From: Kiritimatiellia bacterium
GTDB taxonomy: Bacteria; Verrucomicrobiota; Kiritimatiellia; RFP12; UBA1067
Length of the DNA: 63,099 nt
NCBI GenBank assembly: GCA_017962315.1
Contig: JAGCVN010000106.1
Location: 1-63,099, forward strand
Reading direction: 5' to 3'
In this document: positions 23,522 to 32,700 of the stretch, piece after piece
Layout: each line of letters opens with the position of its first letter
Numbering within the stretch: the first letter of the stretch is position 1
The notes under the pieces: generated by a model
The model's database searches: none
Told to the model about the DNA's origin: nothing
What the model saw: the letters and a program-made list of their open reading frames with translations, nothing else
Program-made: the position numbers and the translations under genes

Positions 23522-25888
23522 ATGAACGAAGCACAAGTTCGACACGATCTGATAGATCCGGCGCTGAGGGCGGCGGGGTGGGAGTCGCTGCCGGCGAAGG
23601 TGGCGGTCGAGCAGACGATTGCGCCGGGGCCTGTCAGCCAGGAGGACGGGCAGAGCCACAATCCCGAATTCGCCGACTATGTGCTAATGTACGGCAACCG
23701 GCGGATTGCAGTCGTGGAGGCGAAGGCGTCTGACAAGAACTACCGCGCGGGCGAGGCGCAGGCGCGGAAGTATGCCGCGGCGCTGGGGGTCCGGTTCGCC
23801 TACGCGACGAACGGCTCGCTGGTCTTCTGCATGGACCTCACGCTCGGCACCACTTCGACGGTCGAACTGGACGGCTTCCCGACGCCGACCGAGCTGATGT
23901 CGGTGTTGGACAAGGAAACGGTCTCGCTCTTAGAGAAGATTTGCCGCGAAATCCCGTGGTCGTTCGCGGGCAACCGCGGCATCCGCTATTACCAGGAGCG
24001 GGCGGTCGAGGGCGTCATCAAGGCGCTCGCCTCGGGCAGGAAGAACGCGCTTATCACGCTCGCGACCGGAACGGGCAAGACGTTCATCGCCTATCAGCTT
24101 TGCCACAAGCTTGTCGCGGCGAAGTGGACGCGGCAGGGGATGGGGCTTCGCAAGCCGCGCATCCTCTTTTTGACCGACCGCAACATCCTTGCGGACCAGG
24201 CGCTCGACAGCTTTGCGTTCGCCGAGGGGGATTGCTATCGGCTCAAGGCGGCGGTGGACAACCCGCCGCTGGACCGCATCGTCTATTTCACGCTCTACCA
24301 GACGCTGCTGGGCGGGGAGGGCGAATGCGAGAATGCGGCCGAGGGCGAGGCCGAGAAGCCGAAGGTGAAGTTCGAGAAGTTTCCGCGGGACTTCTTCGAC
24401 CTCGTCATCATCGACGAGTGTCACCGCGGCGGGGCGAACGACGAAAGCGAATGGCATGCGGTGCTTGAGTATTTCGCAAGCGCGTCGCACGTGGGGCTGA
24501 CGGCCACGCCGAAATGTGACACCAACCGCGATACCTACAAGTATTTCGGCAAGCCGGTTTACACCTATTCGCTTCGTCAGGGCATTGAGGACGGATTCCT
24601 CACGCCCTACCGCGTCAAGAAGTGCGAATCGACGATTAAGGACTACAGGAAGGTCGACGGGGACAGGATATCCGATCCGAAGAAGGTGGATGAGAACGTC
24701 ACCTATTCGCCGGACAAGATTCAGCGCGAGCATTTCGTGATTCCGAAGCGTGACAGCCACATGGTCGAGGAGCTGTTCAAGGTGATGCCGTTCGACCAGA
24801 AGGCGCTGGTGTTCTGCGCGACTCAGGAACACGCGGCGATCATCGCTCAGGCGATTCGCGAGGAGGCGAAGAATCACGGCATTGACTATCCGCATTACTG
24901 CGAGCGTGTGACGGCGGATGACGGCGCGACGGGCGACCAGTATCTCCGCGAGTTCCGCAACTCCGACCTGCCGGTGCCGACGATTCTCACGACGAGCCAG
25001 AAACTGACGACGGGGGTGGACGCCTGCAATGTCCGCTCGATTGTGCTGATGCGCGAGGTGAAGAGTCTGGTGGAGTTCAAGCAGATCATTGGACGCGGCA
25101 CCCATCTTTATGAGGGCAAGCCGTATTTCGTCATCTATGATTTCACGGATGCGAGCGATCGGTTCCAAGATGACGGCTGGGACGGGCCGACGATTTGCCC
25201 GAAGTGCGGGCGTGCGCCGTGCGTATGCGAGAAGGGCCTGCCCAAACCGCCGCGGCCGAAGCAGGTCTGCAAGGTCTGCGGATGCAGCCCGTGTGTCTGC
25301 CCCAAGCCGCCGAAGAAGTCCGTGACAATCGACCTCTGGGACGGAAGGCAGATTTCCGCGACCTGGGAGGACAAGGTCATTCTCGACAACGAGATGCTGG
25401 ATGTGAAGGAGTTTCTGGTCCGTTTTGCGAATGCAATCCGTCGTTTCACCAAGGACGAGAACGGACTCCGCGGCAAATGGCAGGAGATGGAGGATCGGGG
25501 CAATCTGCTTGAGGAACTGGCCGCTTTGGGCTTTACCGAGGAGAAGCTGCGCGAGATCCAGCAGAAGACCGAACGGCAGGAGTACGATGTCCTTGATGTC
25601 ACTCTTGATCTCGTGTATGCCGTTGCGCCGATCAAGCGGGCGATGAGGGCGGAACGCCTTGCGGAGAAGCTGGCCTTGCTCACTCCGCAGCAGCGGGCAC
25701 TTGCCGAGGTGATTCTGCGCAACTATGTGAATGATGGGGTCTGGACACTCTCGATGAAGGGTTTCAGCGATCTCCTAAAGCAGCGCTACGGTTCCATCTC
25801 CGAAGCGCTGTCGAAGTTGTCCTTCCCGACGCTCGATCACGCGTTGAACTATTATTCCGACATCCAGCACTGGCTCTACGCCGCGTAG
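23522..25888 (+). CDS. hsdR: Type I restriction enzyme R subunit (EcoEI-type HsdR)
   Basis: Encodes 788 residues. The N-terminal nuclease domain (about 1-145) has the PD-(D/E)xK core as PEFADYVLM...AVVEAKAS. The SF2 translocase follows with Walker A ATGTGKT (181-187), motif II DECH (298-301), motif III GLTATP and a helicase C-terminal half ending near 540 with IGRGTHLYEGK. An unusual cysteine-rich stretch (CPKCGRAPCVC and CKVCGCSPCVC, about 559-595) sits before the C-terminal helical domain. AGGAG precedes the ATG. Cutting would need an HsdM/HsdS methylase-specificity complex, and neither is intact nearby, so this subunit is probably orphaned or served in trans. Confidence 0.88.
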   Translation: MNEAQVRHDLIDPALRAAGWESLPAKVAVEQTIAPGPVSQEDGQSHNPEFADYVLMYGNRRIAVVEAKASDKNYRAGEAQARKYAAALGVRFAYATNGSLVFCMDLTLGTTSTVELDGFPTPTELMSVLDKETVSLLEKICREIPWSFAGNRGIRYYQERAVEGVIKALASGRKNALITLATGTGKTFIAYQLCHKLVAAKWTRQGMGLRKPRILFLTDRNILADQALDSFAFAEGDCYRLKAAVDNPPLDRIVYFTLYQTLLGGEGECENAAEGEAEKPKVKFEKFPRDFFDLVIIDECHRGGANDESEWHAVLEYFASASHVGLTATPKCDTNRDTYKYFGKPVYTYSLRQGIEDGFLTPYRVKKCESTIKDYRKVDGDRISDPKKVDENVTYSPDKIQREHFVIPKRDSHMVEELFKVMPFDQKALVFCATQEHAAIIAQAIREEAKNHGIDYPHYCERVTADDGATGDQYLREFRNSDLPVPTILTTSQKLTTGVDACNVRSIVLMREVKSLVEFKQIIGRGTHLYEGKPYFVIYDFTDASDRFQDDGWDGPTICPKCGRAPCVCEKGLPKPPRPKQVCKVCGCSPCVCPKPPKKSVTIDLWDGRQISATWEDKVILDNEMLDVKEFLVRFANAIRRFTKDENGLRGKWQEMEDRGNLLEELAALGFTEEKLREIQQKTERQEYDVLDVTLDLVYAVAPIKRAMRAERLAEKLALLTPQQRALAEVILRNYVNDGVWTLSMKGFSDLLKQRYGSISEALSKLSFPTLDHALNYYSDIQHWLYAA

Positions 25889-25952
25889 TGGGCAAAGTGA
25901 TGAAGGTGGTTCATCGAGTTCATGCTTGTTGCACTGCGGGATGCATTGGTCG

Positions 25953-26276
25953 GCGGATGGGCGCACCGTGTGCGGCGAGGGGACGAACGCGCCGCCGAGG
26001 TATGTGCCCGCGATGCTTTCCAATGGCAGTCTGTGCATGACCGTCGATTTCAGCGGCGGGGTGTCCGCGCCGAAGAAGGAACGCCGGCGGGGAATGTCCA
26101 ACGGGATTTTCATCCTGGGGAAGAGGATGGGCGGCCCGAAATACGCACTTTACGGACACGGCTGGTGCCGTCCGACACTCAAGGTCGACGGAACGTTCCT
26201 TGACGTGCCGGGGCGCTGGAGCCAGTCGCTCGACCCGACGGTGGCGAAGACTACCGTCGTGAGTAAGTTCGGCGAT
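25953..26276 (+). pseudogene. Remnant of a second copy of the 27805 hydrolase gene
   Basis: These 324 bases align without gaps to 27871-28194, about 92% identical by eye. Most differences are at third codon positions, so both copies evolved as coding DNA before this one was truncated. The signal-peptide coding part and everything after about residue 130 are missing. After 26276 the frame runs into unrelated AT-rich DNA containing the ATPase promoter. Confidence 0.75.
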
Positions 26277-26361
26277 ATAGTCCAGATGTTGCAAAAATCG
26301 ACTCGCATACATTCCGAAAAGTTGCAAATTCTTCTGTTGGATGAGTTCAAAAAGTTGCATA

Positions 26362-26391
26362 TTGACAATCTGCTTAGGTATTTGATACAAT
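26362..26391 (+). promoter_or_regulatory. Promoter of the AAA ATPase gene
   Basis: TTGACA (26362-26367) and TACAAT (26386-26391) have an 18-base spacer. The leader is about 20 bases and contains ACAGGAG before the ATG at 26419. The surrounding 120 bases are AT-rich with repeated GTTGCA words. Confidence 0.7.
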
Positions 26392-26418
26392 TTTTCCATC
26401 TTGGAAACAGGAGTTTCA

Positions 26419-27747
26419 ATGGTAGAACTCAAGCGAAAATTCTATGACAGATTGATGCAATGGAAAACCACACGGCATCAGGAGTGCCTTCTTGTCAAAG
26501 GCGCTCGGCAGATTGGAAAGACCTTCATCATCGAAAAGTTCGGACGGGAACAGTACGAGAGTTTCATTGAGTTCAACTTCATCCTGGATCCGGACGCCTG
26601 TTCAATATTCGACGGAAGCCTCAAGGCGGAAGATCTCTATCGGAAGATCTCCGCATACGATGCGTCGCGACGTCTCTTGCCAGGTCGGACACTGATTTTC
26701 CTCGACGAGATACAGGAGTGCGCGAATGCGCGGACGGCATTGAAGTCGTTCGCGCTGGACGGGCGCTACGATGTCATCGCCTCGGGCTCTCTGCTTGGAA
26801 TCAAGTACAAGAACAAAAAGAACCGTGTCCGACACGAACCGAAGTCCATTCCAGTCGGATACGAACGGCAGATTACGATGCATTCCCTTGATTTCGAGGA
26901 ATTCCTCTGGGCGAGGGGCGTGACGGAAGAGGCCATCGAAGTGTTGCGGGGGTACTGTGCGCGGCGCGAGGTTGTTCCCGACGCGGTGAACCGCAAGTAT
27001 TTGGACTTATTGAGGGAGTATATGATTGTCGGTGGCATGCCGGCTGTCGTGAAGGCGTATGTCGAAGTCGGGGATTTTGGCCCGGTGCAGGAGGAACAGG
27101 AGAAGATACTCGCTTCGTATATCGACGACATCCACAAGTACGCGGACACGACCGACATTCCGAAGATTGAAGCCTGCTACCGCGCGATCCCGCGTCTTCT
27201 GGCAAAGGAGAACCGAAAGTTCAAGTATGCGGAGGTGGAGAAAGGCGGCAGCGAACGCAAGTACGCCTCCTCCGTGGATTGGCTCTGCGATGCTTCGTTC
27301 GCCTCCCGTGCGCAGAACGTCACGGTGACGGAAGTGCCGCTCAACGTGCAAGTCCGCGATGGATGGTTCAAGTTGTACCTTTCTGACATCGGCCTACTCT
27401 CGGCCTTGTATGGCACGGAAACGAAAGGGCTTCTGTACTCCGGAAGACTGAAAGGAAATGCGAAGGGCGGCCTTTACGAGAATCTGATCGCCGGTGTGCT
27501 TGACCGTAAGGGCATCCCGCTTTACTACTTCAAAAGCGAGGACGGCGCACGTGAAGTCGAGTTTGCGATTGAGCGCGATGGCGGAATCGTGCCGGTCGAG
27601 GTCAAGGCGTTCAATGGCGCGACCATTTCGCTGAACGAGGCCCTTGAGAATCCGCAGGTGCCGTACGGATACAAGTTCATTGACGGAAATGTCGGTGTTT
27701 CAGGAAAAAAGATCACGTTGCCGCACTACATGGCAATGTTCATCTGA
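26419..27747 (+). CDS. AAA+ ATPase with DUF4143-type C-terminus
   Basis: Encodes 442 residues. The AAA domain has Walker A KGARQIGKT near 28-36, Walker B LIFLDEIQ near 93-100 and an arginine-type sensor in ASGSLLG. From about residue 205 it matches the DUF4143 nuclease-like C-terminus, ending with GGLYENLIAG, YYFKSEDGAREVEFAI and VPVEVKAF (D/E and ExK positions conserved). Members are common, patchily distributed, often linked to mobile DNA, and of unsettled function. ATG 26419 is preferred over TTG 26401 because of its ribosome binding site. It lies between the truncated and full copies of a hydrolase gene, which follows 57 bases later. Confidence 0.88.
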   Translation: MVELKRKFYDRLMQWKTTRHQECLLVKGARQIGKTFIIEKFGREQYESFIEFNFILDPDACSIFDGSLKAEDLYRKISAYDASRRLLPGRTLIFLDEIQECANARTALKSFALDGRYDVIASGSLLGIKYKNKKNRVRHEPKSIPVGYERQITMHSLDFEEFLWARGVTEEAIEVLRGYCARREVVPDAVNRKYLDLLREYMIVGGMPAVVKAYVEVGDFGPVQEEQEKILASYIDDIHKYADTTDIPKIEACYRAIPRLLAKENRKFKYAEVEKGGSERKYASSVDWLCDASFASRAQNVTVTEVPLNVQVRDGWFKLYLSDIGLLSALYGTETKGLLYSGRLKGNAKGGLYENLIAGVLDRKGIPLYYFKSEDGAREVEFAIERDGGIVPVEVKAFNGATISLNEALENPQVPYGYKFIDGNVGVSGKKITLPHYMAMFI

Positions 27748-27804
27748 TTTGGTCGCCGTCCCGGGTGCCTATCTGTTTGCCGATTAGACGATGGGAAAAT
27801 AACA

Positions 27805-29847
27805 ATGAAGAGCAATCTGAAACTGTATGTTCTGCTGGTGGCTGTGATCGCCGTGGCGGGGTTGACCGTTGCGGATGGGCGCACCGTGTGCGGCGAGGGG
27901 ACGAACGCGCCGCCGAGGTACGTGCCCGCGATGCTTTCCAATGGCAGTCTGTGCATGACGGTCGATTTCAGCGGCGGGGTGTCCGCGCCGAAGAAGGAAC
28001 GCCGGCGGGGAATGTCCAACGGGATCTTCATCTTGGGAAAGAGGATGGGCGGCCCGAAATACGCGCTTTACGGCCACGGCTGGTACCGTCCGACGCTCAG
28101 GGTGGACGGTATGTCCCTTGACGTGCCGGACCGCTGGCGCCAGTCACTCGACCCGACAGCGGCGAAGACCACCGTCGTGAGCGAGTTCGGCGACGTGGTG
28201 CGCACCATCGAGACCTTCGTCGCCCACGGCGCGGACGTGATCGCGATCCGCCAGACGTTTTCAGGCGCGCAGCGTGTCGAGGCCGGGATCGAGTACTTCG
28301 CGCCGGAGGACGAGCGCATACAGGGGCAATGGGAGGACCTTCCAGACGGTCGGGCGTTTTCGTACAAGGTGTTCGGGAAGAAGATCGACAACGGGCGCAT
28401 CACCGTCCGCAACGCGAAGGAGGGCGGCGCGTTCGTCACGTTCATCTCGTTCGGCAAGCCCTACGCCGGAACGTATGCCGTGCTCGCGGAGCGTCATGCC
28501 GCCGCGTGGGCGAAGTACTATTCCGCTTCGGAGGTGAATGTGCCGGACGCGGAGGTCATGTCCATGCGGCGCATGGCGGAATACCAGTTGAAGTGCAACG
28601 TGACGAAATGGTCCATTCCCGTGGGGCTTCTGCCATCGCACTTCCAGGGCGGCATCTTCGCGTTCGACGAGATGTACGCCGTGCAGGGACTTCTGTCGGC
28701 GGGGCACTTCGACGAGGCGCGGCGGGCGAGCGACTACCGCTTCCACACGCTCGGAATGGCGAAGAGCCGCGTGATCGGCGCGGGTGCGCGGTGGGTGTGG
28801 ACGAGCATCGAGGACCCGAAGGTCGAGTGGGCGCCGATCGGCTACTGGCTGGACCACATCTTCCACATGTCGGCCATCGCCCGCACGTGTGCGCTGAACG
28901 CGCGGTACGCGGATGATGAGAAATATCTGCGCGAGCGGGCGTATCCGGTGATGCGCGAATGTGCGAGGTTCTACGCGATCCACTGCGTGTACGACGCGCC
29001 CGACGGCTCGTCGTTCGTGTGCAAGTGTACGGACCTCGAACGCCTCTGCGTCGCGAAGGTGCGTCCATTCATGACGACGTGCGGCGTGATCGACACGATG
29101 CGCCTCGCGGCGGAAGCGGCGGACCGCCTTGGGGTTGACGCGAAGGACGCGAAGAACTGGCGCAGGATCGCCTCCCGTCTTGAGAAGTCCCTGCCCGTGA
29201 AGGACGGACGCTTCGCCGCCGCCGCGAACGACCTCAACGCCGTCTCGATGGGCGTGATGGCGGGATTCTTCCCGTTCCCCATCTTTCCGAAGGGCCACCC
29301 GGAGCAGACCGCCGCAGTGGACTGGTTCCTTGCGCACGGCGTGAAGGCGGGAAACATGTACGCGACGGGAAAGAAGATCTGTCCGTGGTACGCCGCCGCG
29401 ATGGCGATGGGGGCGATGCGCGCGGGCGAGGGCGAGAAGGTCCTGCCGCTCATTCGGGAGGCGGGCACGTCGGCTGGCGTGTGGGGCGAATACTGGGAGA
29501 TCAACGAGCCGGGTGTCGCGGAGTGCCGTCCGTGGTTCATGACGGCGGCGGGAAACTGCCTCTACGCGATCAACTCGATGCTGCTCATGGAGGCGGATGG
29601 CGAGTGCCGCATCGGCGCAGGCGTGCCGAAGGAGTGGAAAGACTGGTCGTTCAGGCTTCCCGCCGAGGGCGGGTACGAGGTCGAGTTCGAGATGAAGAAC
29701 GGGGTGGTGACGAAGCTGGTGCTGAGACAGCAAGCGTACAACAGCAAGAGAGAGTCCGATCCTCGTACCGTCAAAGTCATTCTGCCAGACGGTTCACGCC
29801 ATACGGTGGAGGTCGTGTCGTCTGGAGTCGTCAAGATTTCCCCATGA
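27805..29847 (+). CDS. Secreted (alpha/alpha)6-barrel glycoside hydrolase, family uncertain
   Basis: Encodes 680 residues. A signal peptide (about 1-24: basic start, hydrophobic VLLVAVIAVAGL) precedes a beta-sandwich of about 200 residues. From about 250 an all-helical barrel begins with AEYQLKCNVTKWSIP, GGIFAFDEMYAVQGLL and WTSIEDPKVEWAPIGYWLDHIFHM, reminiscent of GH65/GH95-type barrels. A short beta domain closes the protein. Catalytic acids cannot be assigned with confidence; Asp and Glu in AFDEMY and SIEDPKVEW are candidates. The start region follows GGGAAAATAAC. It appears co-transcribed with the ATPase upstream and the GH101-like gene 34 bases downstream. Confidence 0.7.
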   Translation: MKSNLKLYVLLVAVIAVAGLTVADGRTVCGEGTNAPPRYVPAMLSNGSLCMTVDFSGGVSAPKKERRRGMSNGIFILGKRMGGPKYALYGHGWYRPTLRVDGMSLDVPDRWRQSLDPTAAKTTVVSEFGDVVRTIETFVAHGADVIAIRQTFSGAQRVEAGIEYFAPEDERIQGQWEDLPDGRAFSYKVFGKKIDNGRITVRNAKEGGAFVTFISFGKPYAGTYAVLAERHAAAWAKYYSASEVNVPDAEVMSMRRMAEYQLKCNVTKWSIPVGLLPSHFQGGIFAFDEMYAVQGLLSAGHFDEARRASDYRFHTLGMAKSRVIGAGARWVWTSIEDPKVEWAPIGYWLDHIFHMSAIARTCALNARYADDEKYLRERAYPVMRECARFYAIHCVYDAPDGSSFVCKCTDLERLCVAKVRPFMTTCGVIDTMRLAAEAADRLGVDAKDAKNWRRIASRLEKSLPVKDGRFAAAANDLNAVSMGVMAGFFPFPIFPKGHPEQTAAVDWFLAHGVKAGNMYATGKKICPWYAAAMAMGAMRAGEGEKVLPLIREAGTSAGVWGEYWEINEPGVAECRPWFMTAAGNCLYAINSMLLMEADGECRIGAGVPKEWKDWSFRLPAEGGYEVEFEMKNGVVTKLVLRQQAYNSKRESDPRTVKVILPDGSRHTVEVVSSGVVKISP

Positions 29848-29881
29848 TTCATGCGATTTGCGGATTATGGGAGAAAGTCTC

Positions 29882-31384
29882 ATGGAGAAAGACATGAAAT
29901 ACAGAGTTCTATGTGCAATTACCCTAGCCTCCACGTTTGCTGCGACGGGCGCGGCGAATGTGGACGTGTTCACGCTTGAGGGACCGGTCAAGACGAATGC
30001 GTTCAAGCAGGCGGACTTCAAATGGGCTATCCATCCCCGGTACGACTACTCGAAGACGTACGTCACGAAACTCTTCCTCTCGCAGGCGGAGTACGAGCCG
30101 GAGCACCTTGGGAAATACAAGATGCGCGACAACGGCAAGCAGAAGGTCTGCATGAACTGCGAAACGGCGCTTGAAGTGATCAAGGGCATGGACGCGCTCA
30201 CGCTCGGAATGCCGAAGATCGTCTATCTCGTCGGCTGGCAGTACAACGGACACGACTCGAAGTACCCCGCCTTCTTTGAGGGCAACAGGGCCATCGCCCG
30301 CGCGTGCGACAAAGACCCGCTCGCCAGCGTCCGCTGGCTCATGCGGGAGGCAAAGGAATACCACACGGCGGTGAGCCTGCACGTGAACCTCTTCGACGCA
30401 TACGACGACAGTCCGCTCTTCAAGGAGTATGTCCGCGCGGACGTGCTCGCACGCGAGAAGGACGGTACGTACATACTCGGCGACTGGGCGTACAAGGTGA
30501 GTTATGCGGCTGAATGGGAGAAGGGACTTGTGCAGAAGCGCCTTGACCGGCTGTGCGACCTCCTACCCATCCGCGAGGCGGGCACGATCCACATCGACGC
30601 ATTCCACAATGCCGTGCCGTTCCCGGTCGTCGGGGCGAACGGGCGACATTCCATCAAGTTCCGCTCGCCCATCAGCCCGTGGCACGGCCATACGCGCGAA
30701 CAGGACATCGACGCAAAGCGGAACATCGTGAAGTACCTTGACGCAAAGGGCATCGACGTGACCACGGAAGGCGTCGCCGGCATGGACATTGGCGGCGGGC
30801 GCGAGGGGTACTTTCCGATGTTCTGGCACTACAACGCTCGCGAGTACGCACTCTCCCTCAAGGCATCGCAGGCGTGTGGCGGCAACGTTTACGGCAGTCT
30901 GTGCGCCTTCGGCAGCAACGTGAACGGCGAGGCCCTGTTCCGCAGCAACACCGACCTTGCAAAGGCGTTCGACATCTTCAAGCGCGGGTTCTGCAAGACG
31001 ACGCTTATCAGCCAGTACCTCAACTCGTTCGGACGCCAGGCGCTGATCGAGGGCAAGGGCGGAAGTATCGGCGTGTTTGAAATGGGCGTGCGCACGATGT
31101 GGAAGGGCGGGAGGCTGAACGTCGCGAAGGTCGGCGAGATCCTTTCCGACGGCAGCGACATGCTCATCCCCGCCCTGTGGCTCGGCAACAATGCACTTGT
31201 GGCGTATTCCGAGAAGGGTTACCGCGACCGCAAGTGGAAAGTGCCGTCGGGCGTGAAACTCTCGGACAAGGCGAAAGCCTGGACGGTCACATCCAAGGGC
31301 CGCGAAGCGTTCAACAAGTTCAAGATCGAAGGCGATTCCGTGACCATCACGCTCTCGCCGACCGAAATGGTCTTGGTTAAGTAA
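29882..31384 (+). CDS. Secreted GH101-like endo-alpha-N-acetylgalactosaminidase-type protein
   Basis: Encodes 500 residues, far smaller than classical GH101 enzymes (over 1000). A signal peptide (about 1-25) leads to a catalytic barrel with YLVGWQYNGHDSKYP, whose GHDS (123-126) is the GH101-type substrate-binding motif. TIHIDAFHN carries Asp239, a candidate nucleophile, and VTTEGVAG carries Glu296, a candidate acid/base. The family releases core-1 disaccharide from mucin Ser/Thr. It would then supply galactosyl-GalNAc to other enzymes here. ATG 29882 is chosen for the upstream GGGAGAA; 29894 is possible. Assignment rests on short motifs, so activity is inferred. Confidence 0.65.
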   Translation: MEKDMKYRVLCAITLASTFAATGAANVDVFTLEGPVKTNAFKQADFKWAIHPRYDYSKTYVTKLFLSQAEYEPEHLGKYKMRDNGKQKVCMNCETALEVIKGMDALTLGMPKIVYLVGWQYNGHDSKYPAFFEGNRAIARACDKDPLASVRWLMREAKEYHTAVSLHVNLFDAYDDSPLFKEYVRADVLAREKDGTYILGDWAYKVSYAAEWEKGLVQKRLDRLCDLLPIREAGTIHIDAFHNAVPFPVVGANGRHSIKFRSPISPWHGHTREQDIDAKRNIVKYLDAKGIDVTTEGVAGMDIGGGREGYFPMFWHYNAREYALSLKASQACGGNVYGSLCAFGSNVNGEALFRSNTDLAKAFDIFKRGFCKTTLISQYLNSFGRQALIEGKGGSIGVFEMGVRTMWKGGRLNVAKVGEILSDGSDMLIPALWLGNNALVAYSEKGYRDRKWKVPSGVKLSDKAKAWTVTSKGREAFNKFKIEGDSVTITLSPTEMVLVK

Positions 31385-31414
31385 GGTGCGATGTGCTATA
31401 GGGAGAAATGGTAA

Positions 31415-32440
31415 ATGAGCGAAAGAATCGAACTGGTCAGAAGGGCGTTCGCGGGCGAGGCCGTCGAACGCATACCCGTGATGGCGCACAACTTCATGAT
31501 GGCCGTGCGCGAGGCGGGATTCACGCAGAAACAATTCCGCGAGAGTCCCGACGTGATGGTAAAGACCATGACCGAGGCAACAATCAAGTACGACCTCGAC
31601 TGCGTGTTGCTCGATGTCGATACGGCACTTCTCGCCTCGGCGTGCGGCGCGGACGTGATGTACCCCGATGACCTTGCCGCCGTCGCGAAGGGGACGCAAC
31701 CTGTGCCGCTTGAGGAACTGCCGGACAAGGTGAAGTCCGTCGACCTTCTTACCTCGGAGCGCATCCGACACTACCTCGAAGCCGCCGAACGCCTCGTCGC
31801 ATGGGGTAATGAGAACGACCGGTTCATCCGCATCAACGCAGATCAAGGCGCGTTCTCGCTGGCATGTATCCTCACCGGCATGGACGAGTTCTTGATGGAC
31901 CTTCTCGATGAAGATTACGAAGAGGACATCAACCGTTTGCTCGACGCCACCTACGGTCTCTCTCTCAAAATGCACGAACTCTGTTTCGCCACCGGCGCGC
32001 ACATGACGAGCTACGGAAACAGTTCCGAAGGATGCAGCGTCATTTCCCCTACCCTTTTCCGCCAGTTCGCAAAGGAACGCGAGACACGCCTCGCCGCCGA
32101 CCTCAAGGCGCGAGGCATCCCCTACCTCTGCCACATCTGTGGCGACGTGAACCCGATTCTCCCCGACCTCGTGGAAACCGGCTGCCCCGCTTACGAACTT
32201 GACTGGAAGACGGACGCGGAGCGCGTATTCGAAATCGCGCACGGGAAATTCACGCTCTCCGGAAACGTCGATCCCTCGCTTTTCCTGACGGGCACGCCAG
32301 ATGAGGTGTACGCGGAAGCGAGGAAGGTCTGCGACCTCTTCCGTGGCAAGGGTGGACTTGTCCTCTGCTCCGGCTGCGCCCTCGGACCTCAGACAAAGAG
32401 CGAAAACCTCCAGGCATTCGTCCGCGCCGCGTGGGCCTAA
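31415..32440 (+). CDS. URO-D family protein, methylcobamide methyltransferase-like
   Basis: Encodes 341 residues, a uroporphyrinogen-decarboxylase fold. The zinc/thiol-binding pattern of the MtaA/CmuA branch is present as CHIC (Cys239, His240, Cys242) plus a distal Cys in LCSGCALG near 315. This favours methyl transfer to or from a corrinoid over porphyrin decarboxylation, as does the absence of other heme genes. It is preceded by GGGAGAAATG and follows the GH101-like gene by 30 bases. It may demethylate a sugar- or methylamine-derived substrate, but no corrinoid protein is encoded nearby. Confidence 0.8.
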   Translation: MSERIELVRRAFAGEAVERIPVMAHNFMMAVREAGFTQKQFRESPDVMVKTMTEATIKYDLDCVLLDVDTALLASACGADVMYPDDLAAVAKGTQPVPLEELPDKVKSVDLLTSERIRHYLEAAERLVAWGNENDRFIRINADQGAFSLACILTGMDEFLMDLLDEDYEEDINRLLDATYGLSLKMHELCFATGAHMTSYGNSSEGCSVISPTLFRQFAKERETRLAADLKARGIPYLCHICGDVNPILPDLVETGCPAYELDWKTDAERVFEIAHGKFTLSGNVDPSLFLTGTPDEVYAEARKVCDLFRGKGGLVLCSGCALGPQTKSENLQAFVRAAWA

Positions 32441-32700
32441 ACGGGAAACGATGGAACTTTCGCTCATTTGAAATGGCGGAAACGGCAAAAATGGGCAGGA
32501 GAATAAGGGCTTTTGGTGTCTCGCCGCCGCGTAAAAATCGCTCTTCATTTTCCCCCTTGTGCATAAAAAGTGAAATAGGGTATACTGTCCATATTGTGAT
32601 TCTACCTCTGCGGAAAACGTTCGTCGGGTTCCGTCAGGCTGTGTGGCCTGGCTCGAGGGCGACGCGAAAGAGGGGGTGCAATTGTTTACTAGCGTCTCAA

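Noticed and set aside
31415..32440. True heme-pathway uroporphyrinogen decarboxylase (hemE)
   Set aside because: The Cys-His-x-Cys pattern is that of corrinoid methyltransferase relatives, and no other heme gene is nearby.
30563..32548. 661-codon open frame on the minus strand
   Set aside because: It covers the reverse of the GH101-like and URO-D genes, which have clear family motifs, signal peptide and ribosome binding sites; the antisense frame has none.
32431..32700. Upstream extension of the tandem EEP gene by 90 codons
   Set aside because: It is open but encodes no plausible domain, and it would bury the signal peptide that starts at 32701.
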